Below, piece by piece: positions 41,438-50,286 of a stretch of DNA of 64,000 nucleotides. The notes under the pieces were generated by a model. It was given only the letters and a program-made list of their open reading frames with translations. It searched no databases and was not told the DNA's origin. Both the position numbers and the translations under genes were made by a program. The stretch's first letter is position 1; the number at the start of each line of letters is the position of its first letter. Source of the stretch: Myxococcota bacterium (lineage in GTDB: Bacteria > Myxococcota_A > UBA9160 > UBA6930); NCBI GenBank assembly GCA_028285625.1, contig JANQOX010000021.1, forward strand, positions 124,001-188,000, in the 5' to 3' direction.

Positions 41438-42484
41438 TCAGGATGCGCGAATGCGCTGGAGGGCGCGCTCGAAGAGTCCCACCGTGGTGGCGTGCAGCAC
41501 GTCGCCCGTGGTCTTCGGGGCCTTGCCCGCGAAAGCGCGCGCGTGGGTGCCCTCGAGGATGATCCCGAGCTTGTAGCAGGCGAGTACGACGTACCACGCC
41601 ACGGTGTCGATCCCGCGGGTCGCCCGCTCGGCGTAGCGCGCCAGCAGCTCGGGCTCGGTGGGAAAGCCATCCCAGGGTTGGATGCCGATGCTGCCGAGGC
41701 CTCCGCCTTCGGGTGCCGGCCAGGTGGCGAGCAGCCAGCCGAGGTCGAGCAGCGGATCGCCGATGGTCGAAAGCTCCCAGTCGACCAGCGCCGCGAGCTC
41801 GGGGCCGTCGAGCTCGAACATCACGTTGGCCAGATGGAAGTCGCCGTGGATGATGCCCGGCAGGAACGTCGCCGGGCGGTTCGCCTCGAGCCAGGTCGCG
41901 ACCTCTTCGACGCCCGGGATCTCGGGCCCCGGATAGCCCTCGAACGACGCATAGCCCTCGAGCTGCGAACGCCAGCGCGCGACCTGCCGTTCGAGATAGC
42001 CCTCGGGCCGCCCGAACCCCTCGAGGCCTACCTCGCGGTAGTCGAGCGCGCCGAGGGCGGCGATGGCGTCGACCATCGAAAGCCCCATGCGGTGGCGGAT
42101 GGCGGGGTCGCCCGCGTGGAGCGCCGGCAGCTCGACGGTGGGCGTGAAGCCGCGCACCGGTTCCATCAGGTAGAAGGCGGCGCCGATCACCTCGGTGTCG
42201 CCGCAGGCCGCGATCAACGCCGCATGGGGCACGTCCGAGCCGGCCAGTGCTCCCAGCACCCGGGCCTCACGTCGCATGGTCTCGTCGCTGTTGGCGCGCT
42301 TGTGAACCGGTGGACGGCGCAACACGTAGGTGCGGCCGCCCCGGCGAAACCGCAGCAGGATGTTCTGGGTCCCGCCGCCCAGCTGCTCGGGGGCTTCGAT
42401 GGGACCGGGGGCAAGACCCTGGCCGTCCATCCAGGCACCGAGGGCGTCGAGGTCGACGCCGGGAATCGTCGTGGCGTCGCTCAT
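41438..42484 (-). CDS. APH-type phosphotransferase (ACAD10/11-like)
   Basis: 348 residues. Kinase-like (choline/aminoglycoside) fold: LGGGTQNILLRFRRGGRTYV for the nucleotide loop, then the catalytic IIHGDFHLANVMFEL (HGDxHxxN) and the metal Asp in ALVDWELSTIGDPLLDLGWL. Homologues fused to acyl-CoA dehydrogenases phosphorylate 4-hydroxy acyl-CoAs so that they can be dehydrated; in bacteria the free protein usually sits next to SDR and ACAD genes. Here the SDR gene overlaps its start as TGATG, supporting a role in fatty-acid or hydroxy-acid breakdown. Cytoplasmic. Confidence 0.87.
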   Translation of the reverse strand: MSDATTIPGVDLDALGAWMDGQGLAPGPIEAPEQLGGGTQNILLRFRRGGRTYVLRRPPVHKRANSDETMRREARVLGALAGSDVPHAALIAACGDTEVIGAAFYLMEPVRGFTPTVELPALHAGDPAIRHRMGLSMVDAIAALGALDYREVGLEGFGRPEGYLERQVARWRSQLEGYASFEGYPGPEIPGVEEVATWLEANRPATFLPGIIHGDFHLANVMFELDGPELAALVDWELSTIGDPLLDLGWLLATWPAPEGGGLGSIGIQPWDGFPTEPELLARYAERATRGIDTVAWYVVLACYKLGIILEGTHARAFAGKAPKTTGDVLHATTVGLFERALQRIRAS

Positions 42485-43278
42485 CAAGCGGCCGGATACG
42501 CGGCGCCGCCGTCCACCTTGAGGATGGCGCCGGTGGTGTAGCTCGAAGCCGGGCTCGCCAGGTAGAGCGCGGCTCCCACGATCTCGGCGGCGCGTCCCCC
42601 GCGGCCGAGCGGCACGCTGCGTTCGAGCGCGTCGATGGCCGCCTGGGGCCACGCCTTGCTGATGTCCGTCATGAACGGGCCCGGCATGATGCAGTTCACG
42701 CGCACCTTCGGTGCGAAGGCGCGGGCCATCGAGAGCGTCAGGTTGTGCAGCCCCGCCTTGGCGGCGCCGTAGGGCGCCTCGATGGGTGTGGGTTGCACCG
42801 CGGCGACGCTGCTCACGTTCACGATGCTGCCCCCCTCGCCCGCCGCCATGCGCGTCCCGATGAGAGACGACAGGCGAAACGGTCCCTTCAGGTTCACCGC
42901 GATCACCTTGTCCCAGAGGTCTTCGGCGACCTCGTCCAGGGAGGGGTAGAGCGGCGACATGCCGGCGTTGTTGACCAACACGTCCACGCGACCGAAGGCG
43001 TCGTAGGCCTGTTCGGTCAGGGCGTCGCAGTCCTCCCAGCGCCCCACGTGGCAGCCCACGGCCAGCGCGCGACGCCCGGTGGCTTCTTCGACCTCGCGCG
43101 CCAGGGCCTCGCACGCCTCGCGCTTGCGGCTGGCGATCACGACGTGCGCCCCCGCGCGCGCGAAGGCCTGCACCATCTCGCGCCCCAGCCCGCGGCTTCC
43201 CCCGGTCACGATGGCGACCCGGTCGGTCAGGTCGAAGAGCCCGGTCGGGTCCGGGTACGCAGCGGGGCTGGGCGGCAT
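42484..43278 (-). CDS. Short-chain dehydrogenase/reductase
   Basis: 264 residues. VAIVTGGSRGLGREMVQAF gives the TGxxxGxG cofactor loop, VDVLVNNAGMSPLYPS the NNAG strand, VNVSSVAAVQPTPIEA the catalytic Ser and YGAAKAGLHN the YxxxK. C-terminal LKVDGGAAYPAA is the usual SDR end. Classical 3-oxoacyl reductase-like SDR, cytoplasmic, substrate unknown. TGATG junction with the phosphotransferase gene shows coupling; together they suggest degradation of a 3- or 4-hydroxy acid. ATG at 43278. Confidence 0.92.
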   Translation of the reverse strand: MPPSPAAYPDPTGLFDLTDRVAIVTGGSRGLGREMVQAFARAGAHVVIASRKREACEALAREVEEATGRRALAVGCHVGRWEDCDALTEQAYDAFGRVDVLVNNAGMSPLYPSLDEVAEDLWDKVIAVNLKGPFRLSSLIGTRMAAGEGGSIVNVSSVAAVQPTPIEAPYGAAKAGLHNLTLSMARAFAPKVRVNCIMPGPFMTDISKAWPQAAIDALERSVPLGRGGRAAEIVGAALYLASPASSYTTGAILKVDGGAAYPAA

Positions 43279-43424
43279 CGGCGGTCCTCCGGGGCCGAGG
43301 ATGCTCCCACCGACGGCGAGGGGGGTCAAGGTCGGGGGTTTTCTCGATGTCGGCGGCGTGGCCGCCCTCGTATACTCGCGGCCGGGCGTCGCGCCCCGTC
43401 GTGCCCGCCCCCCGGAGACGCGCT

Positions 43425-46400
43425 TTGCTCTGCTCGAGTTGCCAGAGAGAGAATCCGCCCGGCGCCCGCTTCTGCAACGGCTGCGGCGCGGCACTCGCCA
43501 ACGTCTGTCCGTCGTGCCAGAACGAGAACCCGGCCGACGCCTCGTTCTGCAACGCCTGCGGCACGCGCCTGGTGGCGCCGAGCGCCGAGGCTCCGGCCCA
43601 CGGCGCCGCGCCCACCACCGACGTCGACGAGGCTTCGAGCCCCGCCCCCTCCGCCGACCAGGATCCGCGGGCCTACACACCGGCTCATCTGGCCGCCCGC
43701 ATCCTGCAGACGCGCAGCGCCCTCGAGGGCGAGCGCAAGCACGTGACCGTCCTCTTCCTCGACCTCGCCGACTCCACGCCCATCGCCGAGCGCCTCGGTC
43801 CCGAGGCCATGCACGAGATCATGGACCGCTGCTTCGGCGTGATCCTCGCCCAGGTGCATCACTACGAGGGCACCGTGAACCAGTTTCTGGGCGACGGGGT
43901 GATGGCGCTGTTCGGCGCGCCGATCGCGCTCGAAGACGCTCCGCATCGCGCGATCCGTTCGGCCCTGGCGATCCACCGCGCGCTCGAACCGCTCGCCGAC
44001 GACGTGCGCCGCCGCTACGGCGTGGAGTTTCGCATGCGCATGGGCGTGCACTCGGGCCCGGTGGTGGTCGGGCGCATCGGCGACGACCTGCGCATGGACT
44101 ACACCGCCGTGGGCGACACCACCAACCTGGCGTCGCGTCTTCAGGGGCTGGCGCGCCCGGGCATGGTGCTGATCTCGGAAGCCACCGCCAGCCTGGTGGA
44201 GGGCTACTTCGACTTCGAGCCGCTCGGCGAGCTCGACGTGAAGGGCCGCGCCGAGCCGGTTCTCGGCCATCGCGTGGTGGCCGAGCGCCAGGTGCTCGAG
44301 CGTGTCGAGGCACAGGCGGCCTCCGGTCTCACGCCGCTGGTGGGCCGCGGGCCCGAGCTCGCTGCCCTCGAGCGCGCATTCGCCATGGCGCGGGACGGCC
44401 ACGGTCAGGTCGTGTTCCTGGTCGGCGACGCCGGGATCGGCAAGTCGCGGCTCCGCTACGAGCTGCAGCAGCGGCTCGCTGACGAGCCCCACCACTGGGT
44501 CGAGGGGCGCTGCATGACCTATGCGCGCGACTTCCCGTTCCACCCCATCGTCGATGGGCTTCGGCGCCTGTTCGGCATCGATGCCAACGACGATGACGTG
44601 TCGGCCCTGGCCAAGATCGAGTCCGTCGAGCGCAAGCGCGGGGGAGACCTGGCCTGGACGCTTCCGTACGTCCGCCTGCTGCTCTCACTGCCCAGTGGGG
44701 ACCCGGACGTCGACGCCATGGACGCGGCCACCCGTCGAGGCGAGACCTTCCGCGCGCTCGCGGCCCGCAACCAACGCCTGTCCGAAGGGGTCCCGTTGGT
44801 GCTGGTGATCGAGGACATCCACTGGATCGATCGTGCGTCGGAGGAGTACCTGGCGACGCTGATCGACGCGATCCCGCGCAGCCGGACGCTGTTGATCCTC
44901 ACGCATCGCCCGGGCTACGAGCAGCCGTTCGGAGACCGCAGCTACCACCTGCGCCTGGCGCTCCAGCCGCTCTCGCAGCGGGAGATGGGCGACATGGCGC
45001 GCGCCCTGCTCGCCTCGGCCGAGATTCCCGACGCGCTGCGCACGCTGATCGCCTCGCGCGCCGAGGGCAACCCGTTCTTCGTGGAGGAGGTGACCCACTC
45101 CCTCCTCGAAGAGGGCGCGCTGCAGGTGGAGGACGGCCGCATCACCCTGGCGCGTGATCTGTCGACCATCAGCGTTCCCGACTCGATCCAGGACGTGCTG
45201 ATGGCGCGTCTCGATCGGCTCGGCGACGAGCCCAAGCGCGCGCTGCAGATCGGAGCCGTGATCGGACGCGAGTTCGCCCTCAAGCTGCTGGCACGCATCG
45301 TCGAGCGCGGCGACGAACTCGGGCCGGTGATCGACGAGCTTCGGGCGCTCGAGCTGATCTACGAGAAGACCACGCACCCCGAGCTGGCGTTCATGTTCAA
45401 GCACGCGCTCACGCGCGACGTGGCCTACGACAGCGTGCTGGTGGGACGCCGCAGGGCGCTACACCGCATCGTGGCGTTGGCGATCGAGGAGCTCTACCGC
45501 GATCGACTGGCCGAGCAGGTGGAGCATCTCGCGCACCATTTCGGCGAGGCCGAGGAGTGGGGCAAGGCTCTGGAGTACCGCATCCGCGCCGCTGGAAAGG
45601 CCGCTGACGCCTTCGCCAACCAGGCGGCGGTGGAGCACGCGCAGCGGGCGCTCGAGATCGCAGATCGGGTCGGCGAGTCGGTGCCGGAGCCAACCCGCAT
45701 CGAGCTTCTCGAGTTGCTCGGCGCCGCGGCGGGCGCGCTCTCGGAGTTCCAGAAGTCCGGAGACGCGTTTCGAGAGGCGGCCGACCTCTGTGAGCCGGAG
45801 CGCGCTTCGTTGAACTACGGCCGAGCCGCGCACAGCTACTTCTGGGGCCACGCCTACGAGGACCTGGCGGCCGCGACCGACGCCTGCGAGGAGGTCTCCA
45901 TGGCGCATGGCCTGCGCGACGGCGTCGCCATGAGTCTGATCATGCGCGCGTTCACGGACGCGATCCACGGAGAACACGAGAGCGCCGGGGCGCGCATGGC
46001 CCAGGTGCTGGAGCTCGAGCCCGAGCATCCCGAGGTGCGGATCGTGAAGGGCTACGTGCTCGGTCAGGCGTGCGAGTGGGCAGGTGCCTACGAGCAGGGT
46101 GCACGGGAGCCGCTGGAGAGCATCGAGCTGGGCAAGAAGCACCGGCAGCCCGGCCTGCTGATCCCGGCGCAGTGGTTCCGCGCCAAGGCACTGTGTTGCC
46201 TCGGGCGCTACGGAGAGGGCCTCGTTGAGCTGCGCGAGGCCTACGAGCTCTCCGTGCGGATCGGGGACCGTGCCCAGCGGGCACGCATCCTGAACACACT
46301 CGGCTGGGTCCACGCCGAGCTGGGCAGCGACGAGCAGGCGGTGGAGTACAACGTGCGCTCCGCGCAGGTGGCGGAAGAGATGCTCGAGCTGGGCCTGGTG

Positions 46401-46973
46401 GCCGGGACGCCCGAGATCCACGGCAACGCCTCGATCAACCTGGCCCTCAACCGCATCGTCCTTGGCGACCTCGGCGCAGCCGAGGAGGCGCTGGGCTCCG
46501 TTCGGGCCGACCTCGGCGAGGACGGCGATCCCTGGATGCGCTGGCGCTACAGCCTCCACCACCGGGATGCCGAAGCGCGCCTGCTGCTGGTGCGGGGCGA
46601 GCCCGAGCAGGCGCTCCCCTGGCTCGAGCGCGAGATCGAGGGCGCGCGAGCCTTCGACGCTCCGAAGATCGAGGCGCGCGGGCTCGAGATGCAGGGTCGT
46701 GTGCTGCTCGCCATGGACGATCGCGACGCCGCCGAGGCGTCGCTGCGTGAGGCCATCGGCGTGGCCGAACGCATCGGCTACCCGCCCGTCCAATGGCGCG
46801 CATGGGCGCTGCTCGGCGAGCTGGCCCGCCGCCGGGGAGCGGGTGACGCCGACGCGCTGGTGGCGCGAGGTCTCGGCATGCTGGAATCGCTGGCCCCCAC
46901 GCTCGAGGACGAGGGCCTGCGGCGCCGGTTCCTCGCCCTGGGCGAAGGTCTCCGTTCGGCGACGCTGCGCTAG
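43425..46973 (+). CDS. Zinc-ribbon / class III adenylate cyclase / AAA / TPR protein
   Basis: About 1182 residues. A double zinc ribbon (CSSCQRENPPGARFCNGCG, then CPSCQNENPADASFCNACG) is followed by a class III cyclase domain: the substrate/metal segments ERKHVTVLFLDLADSTPIAE and FLGDGVMALFGAP, and the transition-state NLASRLQGLA after MDYTAVGDTT. All key residues appear present, so cAMP or cGMP formation is plausible. Then come a STAND-type ATPase (Walker A VFLVGDAGIGKSRLRYEL, Walker B LVIEDIHWIDRASEEYL) and about 500 residues of TPR. I use the TTG at 43425, 7 bp after GGAGA and right before the zinc ribbon; an ATG at 43347 would add 26 residues with no conserved content. Likely a large signalling hub; ligand unknown. 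Confidence 0.9.
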   Translation: MLCSSCQRENPPGARFCNGCGAALANVCPSCQNENPADASFCNACGTRLVAPSAEAPAHGAAPTTDVDEASSPAPSADQDPRAYTPAHLAARILQTRSALEGERKHVTVLFLDLADSTPIAERLGPEAMHEIMDRCFGVILAQVHHYEGTVNQFLGDGVMALFGAPIALEDAPHRAIRSALAIHRALEPLADDVRRRYGVEFRMRMGVHSGPVVVGRIGDDLRMDYTAVGDTTNLASRLQGLARPGMVLISEATASLVEGYFDFEPLGELDVKGRAEPVLGHRVVAERQVLERVEAQAASGLTPLVGRGPELAALERAFAMARDGHGQVVFLVGDAGIGKSRLRYELQQRLADEPHHWVEGRCMTYARDFPFHPIVDGLRRLFGIDANDDDVSALAKIESVERKRGGDLAWTLPYVRLLLSLPSGDPDVDAMDAATRRGETFRALAARNQRLSEGVPLVLVIEDIHWIDRASEEYLATLIDAIPRSRTLLILTHRPGYEQPFGDRSYHLRLALQPLSQREMGDMARALLASAEIPDALRTLIASRAEGNPFFVEEVTHSLLEEGALQVEDGRITLARDLSTISVPDSIQDVLMARLDRLGDEPKRALQIGAVIGREFALKLLARIVERGDELGPVIDELRALELIYEKTTHPELAFMFKHALTRDVAYDSVLVGRRRALHRIVALAIEELYRDRLAEQVEHLAHHFGEAEEWGKALEYRIRAAGKAADAFANQAAVEHAQRALEIADRVGESVPEPTRIELLELLGAAAGALSEFQKSGDAFREAADLCEPERASLNYGRAAHSYFWGHAYEDLAAATDACEEVSMAHGLRDGVAMSLIMRAFTDAIHGEHESAGARMAQVLELEPEHPEVRIVKGYVLGQACEWAGAYEQGAREPLESIELGKKHRQPGLLIPAQWFRAKALCCLGRYGEGLVELREAYELSVRIGDRAQRARILNTLGWVHAELGSDEQAVEYNVRSAQVAEEMLELGLVAGTPEIHGNASINLALNRIVLGDLGAAEEALGSVRADLGEDGDPWMRWRYSLHHRDAEARLLLVRGEPEQALPWLEREIEGARAFDAPKIEARGLEMQGRVLLAMDDRDAAEASLREAIGVAERIGYPPVQWRAWALLGELARRRGAGDADALVARGLGMLESLAPTLEDEGLRRRFLALGEGLRSATLR

Positions 46974-46990
46974 CGACCCACGCCGGTGGC

Positions 46991-47809
46991 CTAGGGCAGC
47001 GACTGGAGCCAGCTCGGGTCCTTGAACCAGAAGGAGCGGGCCTTCTCGAGCGCACCGGTGTTCTCGAGGGCGTCGAAGTAGTTCTCCAGCATGTTCTGCA
47101 GCAGGGTCTCGCCCGGCGGAAGCGCGATGCCGATGGGCTCGACGGTCAACGGCCGGCTCAGGGTCTGCAGTTCGGGGTGGCGAAGCGTCGCCACGACGCA
47201 GGTCTCGCGGTCGGCAACCACGGCATCCACGCGGTCGGCCAGCAGCATCTGCACGGCCTCCTCGGGCGTCTGCGACGTCACGAGCTTGGCGGCCGACAGG
47301 TTGCGCCGCACGAAGCGCTCGCTGGTCGAACCCAGCAGGGCCGCGTAGCGCACGTTCGGCTGGTTGAGCTCCTTGGCCGACTGCACCCGCGCCAGGGTGG
47401 TCTTGCGCGTGAGAATCGACTTGCCCGACACGAAGTAGGGACCGGCGAAGACGGCGCGCAGGTTGCGCTCGGGGGTGATCGCCATGCCCGACATCACGAT
47501 GTCCACCTCGCCCGCTTCGAGCGCGTCGAGCAGCCCGGCGAAGGGAAGCTCCACGAGCTCGGCCCGCACGCCGAGGTTTGCGGCGAGCACGTTCACCAGC
47601 GCGACCTCGAGCCCGAAGAGCTCGCCCTCCTTGCTGCGCATGTTGAAGGGCGGCTGATCGCCCGACATGCCCACGCGCATCTCGCCCGTGCGGACGATCC
47701 GTGCGAGCGCCTCGCCGCCCTGGGCGCCGGACGGGCCGCCGCCCGACAGCGATGCGCAGCCCGGAAGGAGCGCGAGCGTCAGCGCGAAGAGAAGGATGAG
47801 TCGTTTCAT
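46991..47809 (-). CDS. Periplasmic solute-binding lipoprotein (family 3, amino-acid type)
   Basis: 272 residues. Lipobox LALLPGCAS, then a family 3 binding fold: TGEMRVGMSGDQPPFNMRSK, EGELFGLEVALVNVLAANLG (the typical GxxxDxA region, with Glu in place of Asp), VDIVMSGMAITPERNLRAVF and YFVSGKSILTR, followed by TSQTPEEAVQMLLADRVDAV. The ligand would be an amino acid or similar polar compound; no permease gene is adjacent, so it may feed a distant transporter or a sensor. Convergent with the cyclase gene. The next small gene lies 18 bp upstream in the same direction and may be in the same operon. Confidence 0.87.
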   Translation of the reverse strand: MKRLILLFALTLALLPGCASLSGGGPSGAQGGEALARIVRTGEMRVGMSGDQPPFNMRSKEGELFGLEVALVNVLAANLGVRAELVELPFAGLLDALEAGEVDIVMSGMAITPERNLRAVFAGPYFVSGKSILTRKTTLARVQSAKELNQPNVRYAALLGSTSERFVRRNLSAAKLVTSQTPEEAVQMLLADRVDAVVADRETCVVATLRHPELQTLSRPLTVEPIGIALPPGETLLQNMLENYFDALENTGALEKARSFWFKDPSWLQSLP

Positions 47810-47827
47810 GAGGGGCTGGGCTCCGGT

Positions 47828-48304
47828 CTAGGTAAGGATGCTGTCCAGATAGTCGGCGCTGCGCTCTTCGAGTTCGGCACAGACGAGCAGCTCTTTCTGG
47901 ATGGCCGGGTCCGACGTGGCTTCGGCGAGGCCCCGCCATGCCGCGGCACCCTGGCGCTCGGCATGGGCCTGGATGCGCTGCTGGTCGCGGGTGTCGTGGG
48001 GCGAGAAGACCGCCATGAAGGCCTCGCGCGCCGCTGGGAGCGTCTCGTCCACGCGCGTGCGTGCTTCGGCGCCCAGCGGAAAGAGCCTGGCCACACGCGC
48101 CGCGATCTCTTCTTCGCGGTCCGCGCATGCGAGCAGCCCCGCTTTCTGGTCGGCGTCGGTGCTCGCTTCGGCCCAGGCCCGGTAGCGGCTCGCTGCAGCG
48201 ACCTCGAGACCCGAAAGCAGGGCGGGGACGAACTCCTGGGGCAGGTCACCGATCACCGGTGCCAGCACCACTGCGAACTGGGGAATCTCGAGATCGCTCG
48301 CCAT
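47828..48304 (-). CDS. Helical protein of unknown function, ferritin-like in appearance
   Basis: 158 residues. Four long helices with acidic and histidine residues in repeating positions: LLSGLEVAAASRYRAWAEAS, QKAGLLACADREEEIAARVA, FSPHDTRDQQRIQAHAERQG and QKELLVCAELEERSADYLDS. The pattern E...YR..W and C.(x)REEEIA...R resembles rubrerythrin/ferritin-like four-helix bundles, but canonical ExxH iron ligands are not clear, so I do not name it. The ATG at 48304 is preferred over an upstream frame to 48430 that runs into a tandem repeat. It shares direction with the solute-binding gene and is divergent from the ArsR gene. Confidence 0.6.
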   Translation of the reverse strand: MASDLEIPQFAVVLAPVIGDLPQEFVPALLSGLEVAAASRYRAWAEASTDADQKAGLLACADREEEIAARVARLFPLGAEARTRVDETLPAAREAFMAVFSPHDTRDQQRIQAHAERQGAAAWRGLAEATSDPAIQKELLVCAELEERSADYLDSILT

Positions 48305-48382
48305 GGGGTCCCTCCACGCGCCGGGCCGCAGTCCTGCACAGCTGAGCGCGGGCGCACAACGTCCGGAACTTCGGCCTCGAAA

Positions 48383-48446
48383 GCAACGGCCCCCCGTCTG
48401 CGCTGCAACGGCCCCCCGTCTGCGCTGCAACGGCCCGCCGGTTCGG
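48383..48446. repeat. 22-bp tandem repeat, three copies, between divergent genes
   Basis: Units at 48383-48404, 48405-48426 and 48427-48446 (last one diverged) share GCAACGGCCCCCCGTCTGCG. The array lies between the start of the helical-protein gene (48304) and the ArsR gene (48508), about 60 bp upstream of the latter. Confidence 0.9.
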
Positions 48447-48507
48447 GGGGCATTCGTTATTTTGAGGATTCTGGAAGGTTGTGTGCAACCCGCAGCAGGA
48501 GCCCATC

Positions 48508-48840
48508 GTGGACAAACAGGACGCCCTCGCCACCCTGGCCGCTCTCGGCCAGGAAACGCGGCTCGACGTGTTTCGCCTGCTGGTGCCTGCGGCGCCCGCG
48601 GGCCTGCCGGCCGGAGAGATCGCCGAGGCCCTGGGCGTCGCCCCGGCCACGCTCTCGTTCCACCTGAAGGAGCTCAAGAACGCGGGTGTCGTGCGCGTTC
48701 GTCGCGAGGGGCGGTCGTTGCACTATGCGCCGCGCTTCGACGCCATGCGTGAACTGGTGGCCTACCTGACCGAGAACTGCTGCGAGGGCGTCCCTTCGGC
48801 CGCGAAGCGGCACCGGGCACCCACGACGCGTCAGGCTTGA
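48508..48840 (+). CDS. ArsR-family winged-helix regulator with C-terminal CC motif
   Basis: 110 residues. ALAALGQETRLDVFRLLVP, EIAEALGVAPATLSFHLKEL and LKNAGVVRVRREGRSLHYAP form the winged helix. Near the C-terminus YLTENCCEG carries adjacent cysteines, as in the branch that binds arsenite or similar thiophilic metalloids at C-terminal cysteines. A GTG at 48508 with CAGGAG 7 bp upstream is a better start than the GTG at 48481. No arsenic-resistance, transport or thioredoxin gene flanks it, so the target is elsewhere or is the divergent small gene. It likely acts as a derepressed repressor. Confidence 0.87.
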   Translation: MDKQDALATLAALGQETRLDVFRLLVPAAPAGLPAGEIAEALGVAPATLSFHLKELKNAGVVRVRREGRSLHYAPRFDAMRELVAYLTENCCEGVPSAAKRHRAPTTRQA

Positions 48841-48841
48841 G

Positions 48842-49552
48842 CTAGGCGGCGGTCGCCTGGCGCGCGGCCTCTCCGTCGTCCGACAGCATCGCCTCGTACG
48901 TCGGCGGCGCGCCGACCCCCGTGATGCGGCGCACCTCGTCGAGCGGGCGCGGCAGCAGGTCTTCCCAGTCGGCGGCGCTCAGCCAGGCACACCGCTTGCC
49001 GCGTTCCCAGGCTGCGCGCACCAGGGCGCGCTCTTCGGGCCCGCCGGTCAGCGTGGCCATGCCCACGATGAAGGCGATGCCGTGGTGCCATTGCTGGGCG
49101 GTGTCGAAGGCGAGCAGCGCGAGTTCGCCGCGCAGGTCGCGGCCGTAGCCGGTCACCACGTGCTCCAGATCGTGGCAGTCGCGCAGCCGCTCGAAGAAGC
49201 GGCGCTGATCGGGGGTCGCGTCGTCCCGGCGGCCGGGCGTGGTCTCGCTGGCGGCCACCAGGCCGTCGGCGCTGATCTGCTCGCGCGCGGTGAAGTCGTG
49301 GTAGGTGCGGCCGAGCGAGCCCTCGGGCATCGCCGCGAGCGCCTCGCGGTCCTGCAGGATCTCGAGGAGGTCGCGCTCCTCGCGCAGTACGCGCTGGCCG
49401 GTTTCCGAGTCGACGAAGCGACGGTAGGCGCGCTCACCGGAACGCCCCGAGAGCGCGTCGATGATCTCGAACACGACCCCGGTGTCGTCGGGGTCGGCGG
49501 AAAGGCGCTTCCATGCGCGGTAGGCCTCGATCGGTCGGAAACTGCGGTCCAT
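48842..49552 (-). CDS. Coq4-family protein
   Basis: 236 residues from an ATG at 49552. The family zinc motif HDxxH...GE is present in RLRDCHDLEHVVTGYGRDLRG and the following E; RPIEAYRAWKRLSADPDDTG and VFEIIDALSGRSGERAYRRF are typical of the N-terminus. Coq4 organises or catalyses ring modification (C1 decarboxylation/hydroxylation) in ubiquinone synthesis, but bacterial homologues also occur in other loci. A longer frame begins at 49600, but a TTGACA/TAATGT promoter overlaps it, so the shorter start with GAGG 11 bp upstream is preferred. Divergent from the TetR gene. Confidence 0.85.
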   Translation of the reverse strand: MDRSFRPIEAYRAWKRLSADPDDTGVVFEIIDALSGRSGERAYRRFVDSETGQRVLREERDLLEILQDREALAAMPEGSLGRTYHDFTAREQISADGLVAASETTPGRRDDATPDQRRFFERLRDCHDLEHVVTGYGRDLRGELALLAFDTAQQWHHGIAFIVGMATLTGGPEERALVRAAWERGKRCAWLSAADWEDLLPRPLDEVRRITGVGAPPTYEAMLSDDGEAARQATAA

Positions 49553-49596
49553 CGCGGGTCCCTCTTCGGGCGGCTTGCGGTTCGGAGCAGTTGCTG

Positions 49597-49625
49597 ACAT
49601 TATTGTAAGTAACGGAGTCTGTCAA
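49597..49625 (-). promoter_or_regulatory. Consensus-like promoter for the Coq4-family gene
   Basis: On the minus strand TTGACA (49625-49620) and TAATGT (49602-49597) are 17 bp apart. TGACA (49595-49599) and TGTCA (49620-49624) form inverted arms flanking the spacer, a possible operator for the divergent TetR protein. Confidence 0.6.
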
Positions 49626-49627
49626 GC

Positions 49628-50251
49628 ATGCCCGCTCGTACCGCCTCGCGCCGCCGTCGGACCGCCGGAGAGGCCAAGAGACTGATCCTGGAAGCCGCCG
49701 AGAAGCGCCTGATGGAGGGCGGGCCCGAGGCGATCCGCCTGCAGGACGTGGCGGCCGACGTCGGCGTCTCGCACCCGGCGATTCTCCACCACTTCGGAAG
49801 CCGCGAAGGGCTGATGCTCGCGCTCGAGAACCGGGCGCTCACGCGGCTGCGCGACGACCTGCTGGGCTCGGCCGACGCGTCGACCCAGGAGGTGCTCGAT
49901 CAGGTGTACGCGACGCTCGGCGACAAGGGCTACGCGCGGCTCCTCAACTGGGCCGTGCAGCGTGGGCTCGTCGGGCCCGAGGGTGCGGCCGCGGCCGCAG
50001 ACGGATCCGGCGAGCACATGATCCGCGATCTCGCCGACGCATGGCACGCCTCGCGCTGTGAGGACGCCGACGCGACGGGTCTCGCCGCGCCCGATCGTGA
50101 GGACACCGACTTCGCCGTACGCCTGGCGGCCACCGCCATGTTCGGCGAGGCGTTGATCGGGCCCCTGCTCACGCGCAGCGCTGGGCTCGGGGACGACGCT
50201 CAGGTGCGACGGCGGTTTCGCCGCTGGCTCGGCGAGCTGCTCTCGGACTGA
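49628..50251 (+). CDS. TetR/AcrR-family transcriptional regulator
   Basis: 207 residues. N-terminal HTH: LILEAAEKRLMEGGPEAIRL, QDVAADVGVSHPAILHHFGS and REGLMLALE. The C-terminal ligand domain is helical and unassigned. It shares an intergenic stretch of under 80 bp with the Coq4 gene, and the inverted TGACA/TGTCA arms in that stretch are the obvious binding site, so it probably controls both itself and Coq4. The ligand could be a lipid or quinone-type molecule (inference from the neighbour). GGAG lies 10 bp before the ATG. Confidence 0.9.
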   Translation: MPARTASRRRRTAGEAKRLILEAAEKRLMEGGPEAIRLQDVAADVGVSHPAILHHFGSREGLMLALENRALTRLRDDLLGSADASTQEVLDQVYATLGDKGYARLLNWAVQRGLVGPEGAAAAADGSGEHMIRDLADAWHASRCEDADATGLAAPDREDTDFAVRLAATAMFGEALIGPLLTRSAGLGDDAQVRRRFRRWLGELLSD

Positions 50252-50286
50252 GCGCCGAGTCTCCGCCCCGCTCACTCGGCGTCGGA

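Noticed and set aside
45459-48128. 889-residue minus-strand open frame
   Set aside because: Runs antisense through the cyclase gene and out of frame through the solute-binding gene; no recognisable motif.
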